Notes: a model not told the origin generated them from the letters alone. Numbered from the stretch's first letter, positions 49,860 to 62,599 are shown. The stretch is DNA of 64,000 nt from Ochotona curzoniae (GCF_017591425.1 NW_024465751.1:2356001-2420000), one strand, 5' to 3'. Made by a program: numbers and translations.

Positions 49860-52800
49860 AAGCCAGTCAAACAGAATAAAGAAAGGGTGAGAGCAGATCT
49901 CTGGGTCAGATCCCATTGTGCACCAGATGGGATCACATCTGCCGTCCATTAGGGCTGCTGCAGAGGGTGGACAGTGTCTTATGTAGAGGAGCTGAGGTTC
50001 TGAGAAGTGTCATCTTCCGAGGCTCTTGGAAGTGCATATGTGGCCGAGCAGGGATGACGTTGCAGTCCTTGTCCATTGCTGCCCCCTTCACCATGCCAAA
50101 GCTGTGCTAGTGGAAGAGTAACTGGGATTTAAATAGTACTCCCTGGGTGAGGAACTTTCTAATCACATTTACGACAACTTCCCAGGAGAAACTCATACCA
50201 CTGATGGGCAGAACATACTTTACCTATCAGGACTTCCTCAGCTTTGACCAGCATGTCTGTCATGAAGCTGAAAGGTACGTTAAGAGAAACAGGGCAGATT
50301 CCACTTGGACCACAAATGTTAAACTTGCATGTAACCAGAAAAGTGGACACGGTTGTCCTTGTAGAATTCAGCAGAAATGTACCACCTGCCAACGTTGTAC
50401 CAGGCAAGTTCACATCTGCCCAGATGTCTGATCTTTTCCCAAGAGTTTTGGCATGATGAAGAGGTGAAGAGCACCATTTGTTAAGAGGTCAAAGATAAAG
50501 CAACCAAATTCAGTGCTTGATATCTGACAAAACCCTTTATTGAAAAAGGAGGAATACGAGACTAGGGATAATGAAGGGATCCAGATGCAGCCTCTATATT
50601 AGATACCATTATTGGAATTTAATTTTTTGAGTGTGATAAGTTCATTGTGGAAGTTCTGTAGGTGGGAGTTCTAAAGAGATGTGTGGTGCCGTAGTGTGAC
50701 AAGTAGTGATGTCTGCAGTTTCCCTTCAGCTGGTGCGGATGATTCTCTGTGTATGTGTCTATGCACATGTGTGTGCATGCAGGGGAGAGGAAAGTGTGGC
50801 AGAAGTATTAACAACTGGTGAATCTAGGCAAAAAGAATATATAACTTTCTAATTTTTAAATACATTTAAATACTTTTAAAAAGAATAAACAGACACATAA
50901 AGCACACACATGAATACTGATAAATGACTTTGTAAGAAGCCAGGCTTGAACCATTGGCTGAGCTGAACTGGCTTTCTTAGATATGTGAGTCGTCTATGGA
51001 CGATGCTGCAGGTTCCTCTTAGCCTTGAACTTGGTCCAGGTAATGACAGTCACGTGGTAGAAAGGTGCCATTCAGTGTGCTCAGCCCACACATTTCCAGG
51101 CTGCACCTGCTGCCTCCCTTTGAGTGCCAAGTCTTGTACCAGGCTTTTGAGGGAGGTGAGCCAAAGTCCTTTCCCTTTGGATCAAGTCTTGTAACAACTG
51201 AATCTAAGCAGTCTGGCAACTGCAACAGTAGAATACGATTGGGGAGCTCAAGAGGGCAGGCCAGAGCAAGCAAGCATCACTAACACTCCTAGACTGTATC
51301 CAGGAGTTTCCTTCCAGTTTGGTTCAAGGAGCTGGGATGAGGTGAGGGGTCTGATGTTAGCTTCCCTCTCAGTTACCATTTTTACATTATTTGGAGCTGC
51401 TTTTCAAGTTTGCATTCAGTTTTTAAGTCCATATATGTCTAAACGTTTTAGAAACTCGGGAAGATCCTTTAGTCGTGGTCAAGTTCCTGTTCCATTTTAT
51501 CCTTTTCGTGTAGCTCTGGAGGCTCAGACGGGATGTAAAACAGATGCCTTGAGTCTCCAACAACAGTGATAGTGGATGAGCAAAGAAAAGTTTTTTTCTT
51601 CAAATATGGCCAAAAAAAAATAAATCCCCTTTTCACATTCTGTGCTTGTGGTTCTGGTTTTGGGTGGCCTAAGACACCTTGTAGGTTTGTCAGAGTGCAT
51701 CGAGTGACCTTTGCAAAGAGATTCATTAATTGAATGCTTTAGACCCCTCGGTGATCATAGCAAATGAAATGGACATTGCAGTAACCCTTGTGTGGAATGG
51801 GTATAGGAATCTCTTGAACTAACGAGTCGGGGGATGCTTTAACAGGAACCCGTTGTGTAGCGTTTGTAGAGTGCATTTTCCTGAAGCTGTGGGTTCCCAA
51901 ATTGGGAATCTTCTCTCTGCAGGATTGAAGCATTTGCATCATGTGATTTGTCAGCTTCCATCTCTGGGTGTCACCTGACCATCACTGCTTATTTTTATTC
52001 AGAATCTGTTAGCCGTGCAATTTGGTGCCCATGGAGGCATTAGCTTCTCGGGGGCAAGCACCTTGTGGAAGAATGAAGAGAATAGAAAACTTGGAGATGA
52101 CAAGATTGAAATCTGGAGTTTCCAGGCTGGCTCTGGACTTGTGGATGTCATAGGATGCCAAGAAAATGACAACAACCAAACCGTAGACTTGTCAGAAAGG
52201 AGGTTTCCTTTTGCCACACAAGGGATAGAAAGTTTTGTTCTCTTGAATTTTCATTTTCAGAGCATGCTGGGGTGTCTCAGGAGCAAGCTTACCGCTTGCA
52301 TGTAGTCTGTGAGTGGATGGGAGCAGTTCTTATGGAGTCAGTCGTGGGCATCCCTGAAGTGGGCTCTGGTTGGCTTCCTCCTAAGAGGGGCTTCTCTCCA
52401 GGCTGCTGACCACATGGTTGGGGTCTTCTTTCCTCCACTCTCCCCTCCCCCTTGAAGAATCCCATAAGATCATCAGAGCCAGTAGAGCAGAAGTGAATAA
52501 ACCCAGCTTATTGATGCTAACTGGAACTTTTACATCATTCCATAGTTCATCATGTCACCTCTTTGTACCACTGTCTCATCTGTGTCACTATGTGCATACC
52601 ATGTGCATTACTGCAGAAACTACCAGAGCAACTGCAGTACCTTCTTATAAATGACTATGTCCAGTACTGGTCATTACTGTGCTGGTGAAGCAGGCAGGTA
52701 AGCCATAACAAAAGGCTAATTTGCTGATGACCTCTTGAGTTGCTTGTAAACTCTGTTTCAAGTTCTACCCTGATGCTCTTGTGATGGGATGGGCTAAAAT

Positions 52801-53570
52801 CTTGTCCCACAAGACTTGAAATACTGAGCTGGGTAAGTGCTCATCCAGCCCAGGCTGTCTGTCTGTCTGCGTTGTCTTCCGCTTGCCACTTCTGCTTCGT
52901 CTCACTCCACATACTGTTACAGGTGCTGTCCCACCCAGGGACACCAGTGCAAAAATGAAGCCAGTTGTCTTAGTCATCAGCCCAGCTAATGGATTATTTA
53001 TCAGCAGTTGATCAGATACATGGACATAGCACTGAGAGAAGCGCTTGCTAGAATGAAAACCAAACAGGCTGTCAGAGCTGGAAGGGACTGCACAAAAGGG
53101 GACACTGAGGCCCAGAAACCTTAGAAACTTATCTAAAATCCCCCTGCTGGCTGCGGGAAGGAATGCATTAGGACTCCTTCCCCTGTGGTTCTCCAAGGTG
53201 TCCTCTGGCAGTCTTGGCCCTATGCAGTAGACTGACCGAAGGCTTGGGTCCTCCAGGCTTGCAGCTGTCTCACGACCTGAGTCCAGCCTGTCCATCAGGT
53301 CTCTGCTCCATGCAGTCTTATCCCCAGATTCCTCAGACCAAGGAAATTTCTATGGCAAGGCGAGTTACTACTCAAGGCTGCACTTTGACCCAGATTCATG
53401 TGAGTTGTTTTTCAATGATTAAAGTGCCAAAAGGGACAGACTGCCCAATCAGGCATCTGTCTGGGGACTCCAGGGGAAAGCTGGCTGGGAGGGCTTCTTT
53501 TCCTGGTCAAATAGCACAGCAGAAATCCTGTCTTGTCCACCCTCACCTCTCCAATATGATTTAGTTATGT
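49860..53570. other. KCNQ3: Intron 1 sequence without recognised exon
   Basis: No exon or complete repeat recognised. An old repeat is likely at about 52980-53190 ('gtcagagctggaagggactg' then 'ggggacactgaggcccagaa'), a common pattern in mammalian ancient repeats that I cannot assign to a family. Confidence 0.5.
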
Positions 53571-53580
53571 CAAGAATTCT

Positions 53581-53912
53581 GGGCCTGGCACGATGGCGCA
53601 GTGGTTAAGGTCCTCGCCTTACACGCCTGGGATCCCATATGGGTACCGGTTCTAATCCTGGGAGCTCCACTTCCCATCCAGCTCCCTGCCTGTGGCCTGG
53701 CAAAGCAGTCAAGGATGGTCCAAAGCTTTGGGACTCTGCACCCGCACAGGAGACCCGGAAGAGGCTCCTGGCTTTGGATCGGCATAGCATCGGCCATTGC
53801 ACTCACTTGGAGTGAATCATCAGGGGGAAGATCTTCCTCTCTGTCTCTCCTCTCTGTATATCCACCTTTCCAATAAAAATTTAAAAAAATCTAAAGAAAA
53901 AATTAAAAAAAA
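53581..53912 (+). mobile_element. CSINE, full length, youngest copy
   Basis: A complete element starting GGGCCTGGCACGATGGCGCAG, with A box TGGCGCAGTGG (53594-53604), B box GGTTCTAATCC (53648-53658), body block 'ggctttggatcggcatagca' and tail 'ccaataaaaat' plus A-rich sequence. The direct repeat AAGAATTC (53572-53579 and 53913-53920) is the target-site duplication. It is a good reference copy for the family; the tRNA-like head gives it an internal pol III promoter. Confidence 0.95.
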
Positions 53913-55751
53913 AAGAATTCCATAAAGCAGTCCCTCTTGCTATTACATGCAACATCAAGTTGAGGTATTGACAACCATTACATGAATGACAGCTAGCTAG
54001 GTTATCTGCTGGCTTATCTTGAAAGTCACTTATGGGGTAACACCACCCTTTGTGCCATTCCTGCTTTTCACCAGTTCTTGACACTCCTGGTTTATTTTTC
54101 CATGCTTTTAGTCCAGGCATTCTAGATGATTCTCCCATGCTTGTCTGGCTACCAGGAGACCTGGGTCCTCCTCAAGTTTTCTGTTGTCTTGCTCTCTAGG
54201 CTCCTGTTGGTCATCTTACTTTTTACAACCTCAGTATCCACATTTGAGAAATAGATCTGATATTCCATGGCTCCTCTTATGGCCCTACTCAACTCACTGC
54301 TGTGGCAATCTGCTTCAGTCACATTTTAGTTTTTACCTGCCACCCTCCCTCCTGACCCCAGAAGCATACTTTGAGGCTAGGACCTCATGTGCATGTCATT
54401 TATTTAACACAGGGTTGCTTTATCTTGCCTTTATTTTTTTAATCTCCTTTTTTAGGAGTCTTAATATCATGGTTACATGGTGTATGTGGTCACATGTGTC
54501 TGGGCTTGAAACATAAACGTATTTTTTTCCTGACCTATCCCATCCTGTAAGAACCACTTTTATTTCCTTGAGGGCAGTACCATCCTTATTGAGAATAACA
54601 GATTTAGGAGTTGATTCTGGAAAAAAGAGAAATAAGTACATTCAAGAAAAGCAATCACAACAGGAAGCATCCCATAAGGGTGAGTTAGGAAACGGGTAGC
54701 TGTGGGAGCAGTTGCAGCTTAGTCTTGCTTGGGATCATGGAGTGTGTTGTAGACCAACCCAGGATGTTCAGTCAAGGAACTGCGCAAGGGCTGCTTCCAG
54801 AAGCCAGAGATGTGCCTGAGCCATAACCTGTGTGTCAGCAAGAATGCTTTCTTGCAAGGGGGCTCCCGTGCCAGGTGTGGGCTGTGAGTGCTGGTCAGTT
54901 TCCTCATTGGTTCTCGAGTACAGGAAGTCTGCAGGCTTAAAGATCATGGTACTCCTGTGGTGGTCTTTTCTCATTAATTTTTCAGTTGGTATCACCATTG
55001 AGGAGTAACATGTGAATTACAAGTTTCTATGAAAGATTCAGTACATGGTGTCTTAATGCATGATATCCTTTGAAACCCTCTCTGTGTGCCAGGATTATAA
55101 GTTTTTCAAAGGCATGGTGAAGCTTGCTGTTGTCTGCTTTACTCTTTGGCACAAGGAGCTGGCTCCTGGTTGGGATGTGTGCTGATTTGTAATACTCACC
55201 AGAGAAAGCAGGGGTTATTTTAAGCAAGCCTGGATGGGCTGAGTGCTGCAGCTCACAGTGAATTCTGAGTGGCTTCTGTAATGCTTGTAGAAGATGAAGT
55301 GTCTTGCTCGTTCTCCATGTGAGAAACATTAGTGTTTGTGGAATTAAAATAGATGTTCTCATTATTCTCAAACGTGTTTTGTTGGGAAAATGGTAGGATC
55401 TTGGCTGTGAACCTTGAGGCTGTAATTTCTGTCCTTTGCCCAAGTTCCAGTTTTTCTGGGAGGTAATTAGCATGCCCCTTTTGCAATTCTGAAATGCTTC
55501 AGGCAATGTTGGAATTCCCTGAACTTCTCATTTGTACCATGACTTCAACACCTTTCTTGCCAAGGATGAAATTCCTCAAAAAACCTCAGTTCTCTGGGTT
55601 TGATGTCCTCAAGTATTCCGTAAGTGCTGACAGAGCATTTAGCACATATTGATTCTCCACCCAGTAGACACCAAGTCTTGGCCCAGGAATAGGGGTTCCA
55701 GGTAAGAAAACAATTGTGTGGTGTGATACTCTTGGTTATGCAAATGCATCA

Positions 55752-56185
55752 GTTGATTTTATTTAATTCTTGAAATTTATCATACAATTCTGTGTAGTCT
55801 GGGATTTTCCCCTCCCCCATTTTCTGCCCTCCGATTGATTTTTCCCATAATGTCTTCATAAGGAGTTACAATCTCATCAGTCTGCTATTTAAGTGTGCCC
55901 CAACAACACTGGTATAATGTCAGACAGTCCATCATCCCATTGTCCAGATGTATCCAACACTTTTGGGAGTCCATCTTTTGTTTGGAAGCAGAAATGCATG
56001 TTACATTGTATCTTCACTTCTGGATATGGCAGTCTTCATTACTCAACAATTTGCATGATGATTTCCTTAGATTAGAGAAAACATGTTATTTCTTTTTGCA
56101 ATTGACTTATTTCACTGAGCATGATAGTCTGTAGTTGGGACCATCTAGCTACAAATTGCATAATTTTGTTCTTTTTAATGGCTGA
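55752..56185 (-). mobile_element. L1 3' UTR fragment, minus strand
   Basis: 'atacaattctgtgtagtctg', 'agtctgctatttaagtgt' and 'attgacttatttcactgagc' parallel the L1 copy at 9.9-10.5 kb in the same orientation. Truncated. Confidence 0.8.
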
Positions 56186-56209
56186 ACAGTTGGTTATTTG
56201 ATACTTGAG

Positions 56210-56760
56210 CTGAAATGCCTGAGAGGTTTATTTCAGCTTATAGTTTTGGGGTTCACGATCCAAGGTCATATACACCATTAGACATTGGGTGAGGGAGGGA
56301 TGGCCCACCACTTGGGGCTCCAGGAAGAAGGCACACTTCACATATCCACCCTGTGTTCTTTCCTTATAAGGCTCCCATGAGGGGTAGGCATCCACAGCTC
56401 TTTAACACGCTGTTGGGAATATCCTCTTCCAATACTGGAGTGCCCAGTTTGAGTCCTGGGTTCTCTGCCTTTGATCCAGCTTCCTACTTATGTGTAACGT
56501 AAGAGAAATGATGACAAAAGTACTTGGGTCCCTGCCACCCAATATAATGAACTTATATATGGGAGGTCTTTGTTTATCTATCTCTGCCTTACAAGTAAAA
56601 TGAAAAATAATAAGTGAATTTGAAAAACCATGGATCAGCATGAGTGGCCATGTCAAGCAACCTAGTCCAATCCAATCACTTCCCACTGGCCCCACCTTGA
56701 GGCCGTAGGATCAAAATTGTACCTCAGCCCATCTACCATCAATAAATTAGCCATTATCTC
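56210..56760 (-). mobile_element. MaLR-type LTR remnant, minus strand, split by a CSINE
   Basis: 'tttatttcagcttatag' with 'gttcacgatccaagg', and later 'aatcacttcccactggcccc', match reversed MST/THE-like LTR order. The pieces are 56210-56404 and 56609-56760. No viral coding sequence. Confidence 0.45.
56405..56608 (+). mobile_element. CSINE with internal deletion, plus strand
   Basis: 'gtttgagtcctgggttctc' (B box), 'acttgggtccctgccaccca' and 'tgaaaaataataagtg' tail. Confidence 0.65.
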
Positions 56761-58027
56761 AGGCCTTAGAGTTCTACACACAGGCATGACTTTGGGGAAC
56801 CAAGTTCTGTTCTGAGAACATGTTTTTAACACTGATTAAATCATTCAGGGGTGCTTTCCATCAGCAAGATTTCAACTTGCTAATGGGAGTTTTCAAGCCC
56901 ATTCCTTCCTTCCTTTTACAATGTACAACAGTGGCCATGACTGTGCTATGTATTTAGAAACCGGTTTGGTTTATTTTCACATTGGAATAGAATCATTAAC
57001 CAGCAGCTGGGTAAATCTGGAACTCTTTAAAGAGGCTTACGAGTGGGTTTTAGTTGTGCGTCTTATACCTGTGAGGACCCATCCTCTAAACTCCAGAATC
57101 TAAGGCAGAGCTTGACACATCTGCCAGTCTTGGTGCAGCACTAGACGCAGTTCCAGAATCCAAGGGTGTGTGTGCCAGTGACAGGCACAGACTAGGTTGT
57201 GGATCAGTACTGGCTTGGAATCCGGACTGTGTCCTTTGTAGATAAATAGCTGTGACCTATCACTCATCTGTGATACAGAGGTCGCCCATCTATGGGGAGA
57301 GAAGAAATGAAATGGCTGGAACACAGTCCGAAGTCTGGTCCAGACTTTGAGTGGATATTAGGTAAAGGACTATTCCTTTCTTCATATTTATCAGTCATGC
57401 TAAAGTAATGATTTCTGTGACGAAAAGCCATGTTAGAGTACAAGTCATGCTGTCTGGTCTGTTATGCCCCTACCTGTGGTGCAGTTCCACTAGAACACTC
57501 AAATTCTGCTCTGCCATTGTGAATGCAAGGCAGTTACACTGCAAGGAATAAAGAATGTACAAAAAGAAGTTACTATTGTCTGCCTCAAGATGCTGACAAG
57601 AACTTTCCTAAATCATGTCTTCCACGTAGCCCAGGTCCAAATATATGCAATCCTACTAGACTTCTAAACATGTTGTACACTCTGCTTACTTGCTTAGAAA
57701 GGAAAGTTCTCTCCAACAATGAGAAGGCAGCACATGTCTTCTCTGAACAAATTCCTGTGTGTTTATCTTGCAGAAAATGAGTTCTGTTAAATGCACCTGT
57801 TTTTCTTTTTGCCTTGGCTGCCAGGCTTGTGTCAAACTTTGGACGTTGTGGGAGCCACAGCTTTAACAGACTTAGCACTCTGGGCTCTTTTTCTTCCCTG
57901 CAGGTTTCTCTTTGTGTTTTGGGTAGCACATTCTTTCCCAAATACTTTGGAACTTTTCTGTTAAACTTAGACTATATTTTTGGTCTCTACCTAGTATCTC
58001 CATTTAGGAAATACATTGACCAAATAA

Positions 58028-58053
58028 ACAACAACAACAACAACAACAACAAA
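58028..58053. repeat. (CAA)n microsatellite
   Basis: About eight to nine CAA units followed by AGG. Confidence 0.95.
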
Positions 58054-59052
58054 GGCTGCTGTGCATCTTGGTAGACGAACTTATAGATTCACCAAATAAA
58101 GCCATGGAACTGGTTTTTGAAGCCTACTAAATGAATCTAGATTATTTCAGTTAGGAATATGTTGTGGAGCAAATTGTGTCTTTAGAAAACAGTTGTCTCC
58201 TAAGTCAAAAACTGGGGACAGTTAAAGGTACTTATTGGATGTCTTCCATGAATGCTAAAATTGCCCCTGTATGCTTGTGTTGAATGAGGTATAAATATGT
58301 GTTTTTGTCTTACAGAGACAGAGATAAATGAGACAGAAATGAAAGGGGAGTAGTCCTGCTGGGGGTGGGAGGAAAAGGGTAGAAAACTAATTCCTCTATT
58401 CCCAGATACTAACAGTTGCCCCATTCCTTCTGTTTCTTGAGTGGGTATACCATTACAGACTTTGCTACATCAAAGTATTGCAACAATACTATCAGGTGCA
58501 TCAAATGGGCTGTTTTATCCCAGAGGACAGAGACAAGGACAAATGACCTGATTGTATAAGGTTTTATAGGGGTACGACTGGGAATTGTCTTGATACTTTG
58601 TGAATGTGGTTGCTGTGTGGTGGTCGGAAGTTCAGGGTTATGTCCAGGAATGCCCCTTCCTCATTGCTGTTTTTTGCTTTGTTTTGTTTTTCCCCAGACT
58701 TGCTTAATTGTAACGGAATTTGCATGCCAGAAAAATCCAACACTTCAAAATTTGCAAATCAAAAACTCTTGGTTTTTTTTTTTTTTTTTACAAAGTCATA
58801 TAATTACTGGTTGATTTTTCACTTCCTAGTATTAGTCAGAACTAGCATGATACTATTGAATCAATCATTTAGACCCTATTTTTCTCATTTAGAAACATAG
58901 TTACGAAAACTTGGAAGACACTCTAAGAGGCTGAAAAGCTACTGGCCGGAGAAATATTTGTAAAACATCAGTTAAACAGTTTATTGAATTTTAAGAGGTT
59001 TTGGTAAGTTTGATACAATCATAAAAACAACTCGGTTAAACATAGACTTGGC

Positions 59053-59250
59053 TCTGTTTGGGTTCTAGCCACCTGCTGATACACACTCTGGGAAACAACA
59101 GGTGACTCAAGTAGTTGGGTCCAAACTACCACTGGGAATGGAATTGCAGGCTCCTGGCTTGGGATGGCCCAGTCCCAGCTATCATAGGCATTTGGAGAGT
59201 GAACCAGCAGATGGAAAGAAGTGCTGTCTTTTTTCAGCTTAAATCAGTAA
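59053..59250 (+). mobile_element. CSINE fragment, plus strand
   Basis: 'gggttctagccacctgctga', 'gcaggctcctggcttgggat' and 'gtgaaccagcagatggaaag' mark the family. Its eroded 3' end is about 40 bases before the GATA satellite. Confidence 0.75.
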
Positions 59251-59285
59251 CAACTAAAACCCCACCAAATTCAGCCCACAAAGAG

Positions 59286-59329
59286 ATAGATAGATACAGA
59301 TACAGATACAGATAGATATAGATATAGAT

Positions 59330-59412
<83 letters not shown>

Positions 59413-60248
59413 GATAGAGAGATAGAGAGATAGAGAGATAGAGAGATAGAGAGATAGAGAGATAGAGAGATAGAGAGATAGAGAGATAGAGAGATAGAGA
59501 GATAGAGAGATAGAGAGATAGAGAGATAGAGAGATAGAGAGATAGAGAGATAGAGATAGAGATAGAGAGATAGAGAGATAGAGATAGAGATAGAGAGATA
59601 GAGAGATAGAGATAGAGATAGAGAGATAGATAGAGATAGAGAGATAGATAGAGATAGAGAGATAGATAGAGATAGAGAGATAGATAGAGATAGAGAGATA
59701 GATAGAGATAGAGAGATAGATAGAGATAGAGAGATAGATAGAGATAGAGAGATAGATAGAGATAGAGAGATAGATAGAGATAGAGAGATAGATAGAGATA
59801 GAGAGATAGATAGAGATAGAGAGATAGATAGAGATAGAGAGATAGATAGAGATAGAGAGATAGATAGAGATAGAGAGATAGATAGAGATAGAGAGATAGA
59901 TAGAGATAGAGAGATAGATAGAGATAGAGAGATAGATAGAGATAGAGAGATAGATAGAGATAGAGAGATAGATAGAGATAGAGAGATAGATAGAGATAGA
60001 GAGATAGATAGAGATAGAGAGATAGATAGAGATAGAGAGATAGATAGAGATAGAGAGATAGATAGAGATAGAGAGATAGATAGAGATAGAGAGATAGATA
60101 GAGATAGAGAGATAGATAGAGATAGAGAGATAGATAGAGATAGAGAGATAGATAGAGATAGAGAGATAGATAGAGATAGAGAGATAGATAGAGATAGAGA
60201 GATAGATAGAGATAGAGAGATAGATAGAGATATAGATATAGATAGATA
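59286..60248. repeat. Compound GATA/GA satellite with an 18-base array
   Basis: The tract runs GATAGA/TACAGA/TATAGA (59286-59335), then GA dinucleotides (about 59336-59404) and a perfect 8-base array GATAGAGA x19 (59405-59556). Mixed units follow to 59624, then a perfect 18-base array GATAGATAGAGATAGAGA for 608 bases (59625-60232, about 33.8 copies). It ends in GATATA units. The 18-base period is a multiple of three, so antisense frames stay open as a hexapeptide of Ser, Ile and Leu; these are not genes. Confidence 0.98.
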
Positions 60249-60284
60249 AAACCATACCATGGTATGCTTTTCCTCTTTGAACTG

Positions 60285-60785
60285 ACAAAATGTGTGGTTC
60301 ATGAGCCCTGAGGTGGGGGTCTGGCAGGGCCTGTGTTGCTTTGCCCATGTCCTTGGGCATGCCTGCATGGCAGGTGCCAGGTCCATCAGCCCAGGGGTTG
60401 GGTTGTCAGGTGGGTGCTGGTTGGGTGGACTGGGGTGTTGGTGGCACTGGGGGAAGCTCACTGGTCACCAAGGGGCACACTTATGAATATCTAATGTAAG
60501 GACTTACAGGGGTCTAGTGATGGCACAGGTAGGAGCATGCGGGGGCCTGGGGTCTCACATCCAGGATTGGTGGTCCGACTGGTGGCCAGTCCCCATCACT
60601 GGGTATTGGGTGGATGGAAGGCTGGGCATGGCTTCGCCCTTTGTGTTCACCCTACCCCGGATACAGGAAGAAGAAATAGAAAATTTGGAAACAATGATCA
60701 CATCGACTTGTTCCTAGCCCTAGATCCTTCCCAACCTGATCAACTGTGTTAACATCATCAAAAATAAAAATAAAAAGTAAAAAAT
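60285..60785 (+). other. G-rich segment with A-rich end, unassigned
   Basis: G-rich, T/G-biased sequence at 60300-60650 runs into 'aaaaataaaaataaaaag' near 60760-60777. The shape suggests a retrotransposed copy of an L1 3' UTR or a similar transcript, but I cannot identify the source or a target-site duplication. Confidence 0.3.
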
Positions 60786-61264
60786 GCATGTGAACTCAGG
60801 TTTAACTTAATACAAACACTTATGGCTATGTGTTGCAATTCTTTAGATATGTGTGAATACATGGGCCAGGATACACACACATTTCCTGTGATACCAGTTG
60901 AATGAGCCTATAGGATCAACCATCTTCTATGGTGGCTGACACACCTGCTTTCTAGATCTTGATTTCTGATATTGTTCTGCAGGAAAAGGAAACTGACATC
61001 CATTACTAGATTAGCATTTGCTTTTTGTATTGCCAGAAAGTAAAACAGCACGAGAAAATCCTGTGGGGACAGGAGGATGACACAGGAGCCGTCCTTGAAG
61101 TTCTGTTGGTCAGAACAAGAAGTTGCACTTCAAAAGGTGCTTGGAAAATTAAATTCAAGGATACATTCTTTTTGTGTGTGCAGTAAATCCATACATAGGG
61201 GACTCTTACTGCATGGACTTAAAATGTATACATGTTTAAAAATTATATGGTAATAAACTTTAGC

Positions 61265-61532
61265 CCTTACCTTTTATTTGAAAGAGAAGAGTGAATCTGT
61301 TTGAAACTTTACTACCCCAAAGCCTATAATAGGCAAGGTTGGGATGGAAACTCAATCCAGGTCTCAACCTTGTAGGTGGCTCAGACCCAACTGCTTGAGC
61401 TATCATTTGCTGCTTTCCAAGTTTGCCTGAGTGGGGAGCTGTAATCGGAGAGCTGGGACTTGAACCCAGGTACTCTAGTACAGGGGATGGATCTCCAAAC
61501 CAGCATCCTAACTGCTGGACCAAACACCTGAT
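61265..61532 (-). mobile_element. Older CSINE, minus strand
   Basis: 'ggaaactcaatccaggtctc', 'acttgaacccaggtactcta' and 'catcctaactgctggaccaa' are the reversed variant-middle subfamily. Confidence 0.8.
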
Positions 61533-61556
61533 TCCAGTTTATTGTTTAGTTCTTTC

Positions 61557-61857
61557 TAAAATATTTTTATTAGGCAAATTTACAGATAAAGAGAATCAAA
61601 GATCTTCCATCAGTTGATTCACTCCCCAAGTGGCTGCAATTGCCAGAGCTGAGCTGATCTAAAACCAGGAGCTTCTTTTGGGTCTCCCATGTGAGTACTG
61701 GGTCCCAGGACTTTGGGTCATCCTCTACTTCTGCTCCAGGCTACAAGTAGGAAGCTGGAATGGAAGTGGAGCAGCCAGAATGTAAACTAGTGCCCATATG
61801 GGCTCCTGGCGCTTATAAGGTGAGGATTTAGCCACTAGCCATCATGCCAGGCCCTGT
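61557..61857 (-). mobile_element. CSINE, minus strand
   Basis: 'aaaatatttttattaggcaa', 'ccaggagcttcttttgggtc', 'tagtgcccatatgggctcct' and the end 'catgccaggccct'. Confidence 0.9.
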
Positions 61858-62168
61858 TGTTTCTGGGTTTTTTTTTTTTTTGGTTTGTTTTACAAACATT
61901 CTGAAGTGCCTTCATTTTGGAATATACCAGGCTATAAAGTAAAAAGCTCATGGATAAATAAATAGAGATGATTCTTCTTACAAGAGGAATTGCAGGTAAT
62001 TTGGGCCATCCCTGTGCAGTCATGGAGAGGGAACGTGAAGTAGGCAGAAGAGTGTCACCTCAAAGAGGAGAGTATGGAAAGAATTTAATAACCTGACAGA
62101 TGTGGTGCTGAGTCAGCTGGGCCAGGGTAACATTGGCAGTGACTTGTCATGTTGGTAATTGACACCTT

Positions 62169-62181
62169 TGACGTGACGTCA
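62169..62181. promoter_or_regulatory. Double CRE: half-site followed by palindromic TGACGTCA
   Basis: The sequence TGACGTGACGTCA contains the full palindromic cAMP-response element (62174-62181) directly preceded by a TGACG half-site. Full CREs bind CREB/ATF dimers. The CpGs have survived in CpG-poor intronic DNA. It sits in old, possibly L1-derived intronic sequence 17 kb into KCNQ3 intron 1; activity is inference. Confidence 0.45.
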
Positions 62182-62379
62182 TGAAGATGACATTTGCTGC
62201 AGACTTCTAAAGCCCATTGCCCCACTTTGAGCAAGGTGATTCCGACATGGGAGTCTGAACTTTATGAAAAAGAGCTAAGAGCCTTTCAAACAAGGCAAGC
62301 CAGAGATGGAGTCACAAGCCAGAGAAGCCTATGGAAACATGATAACTAAAACACGGTAACCTGAGAGGGGAACAAGGAA

Positions 62380-62592
62380 GGCAGTAGGTGCAAATGGAGG
62401 AATGCTGAATAAATTACGGACTTTAGTTGATAATAATGCATTAGTATTGATTCATGAATTGTAACTAATGCAGCAAAGCAATGTGAGATGTTTATTATGG
62501 AGGACAATGGCTGAAGGTGTATGCGAACACTCCATTATGTTCTCAGTGTTTTGGTAATTAGAAAATAAATAAAAGCCTATCTTTTAAAAAAG
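62380..62592 (+). mobile_element. Ancient L1 (L1M-type) 3' end, plus strand
   Basis: 'gttgataataatgcattagt', 'attcatgaattgtaactaat' and 'gaaaataaataaaagcctat' follow the order of old mammalian L1 3' UTRs. Highly diverged. Confidence 0.6.
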
Positions 62593-62599
62593 TGAGTAG

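Noticed and set aside
50147..50431. Cys-rich frame with CPC and CTTCQRC pattern
   Set aside because: Cysteine spacing does not fit a zinc-finger or other domain I know, and it is short; treated as chance.
52765..53295. 176-codon minus-strand frame in intron 1
   Set aside because: Overlaps what looks like an ancient mammalian repeat; no recognisable domain.
55027..55506. 159-codon minus-strand frame in intron 1
   Set aside because: Two overlapping frames are open at once and neither resembles a known protein; probably non-coding.
59254..60461. Long antisense open frames (368 and 396 codons) across the GATA satellite
   Set aside because: They are the 18-base repeat read in frames without stops, giving endless Ser/Ile/Leu hexapeptides. 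No gene structure.
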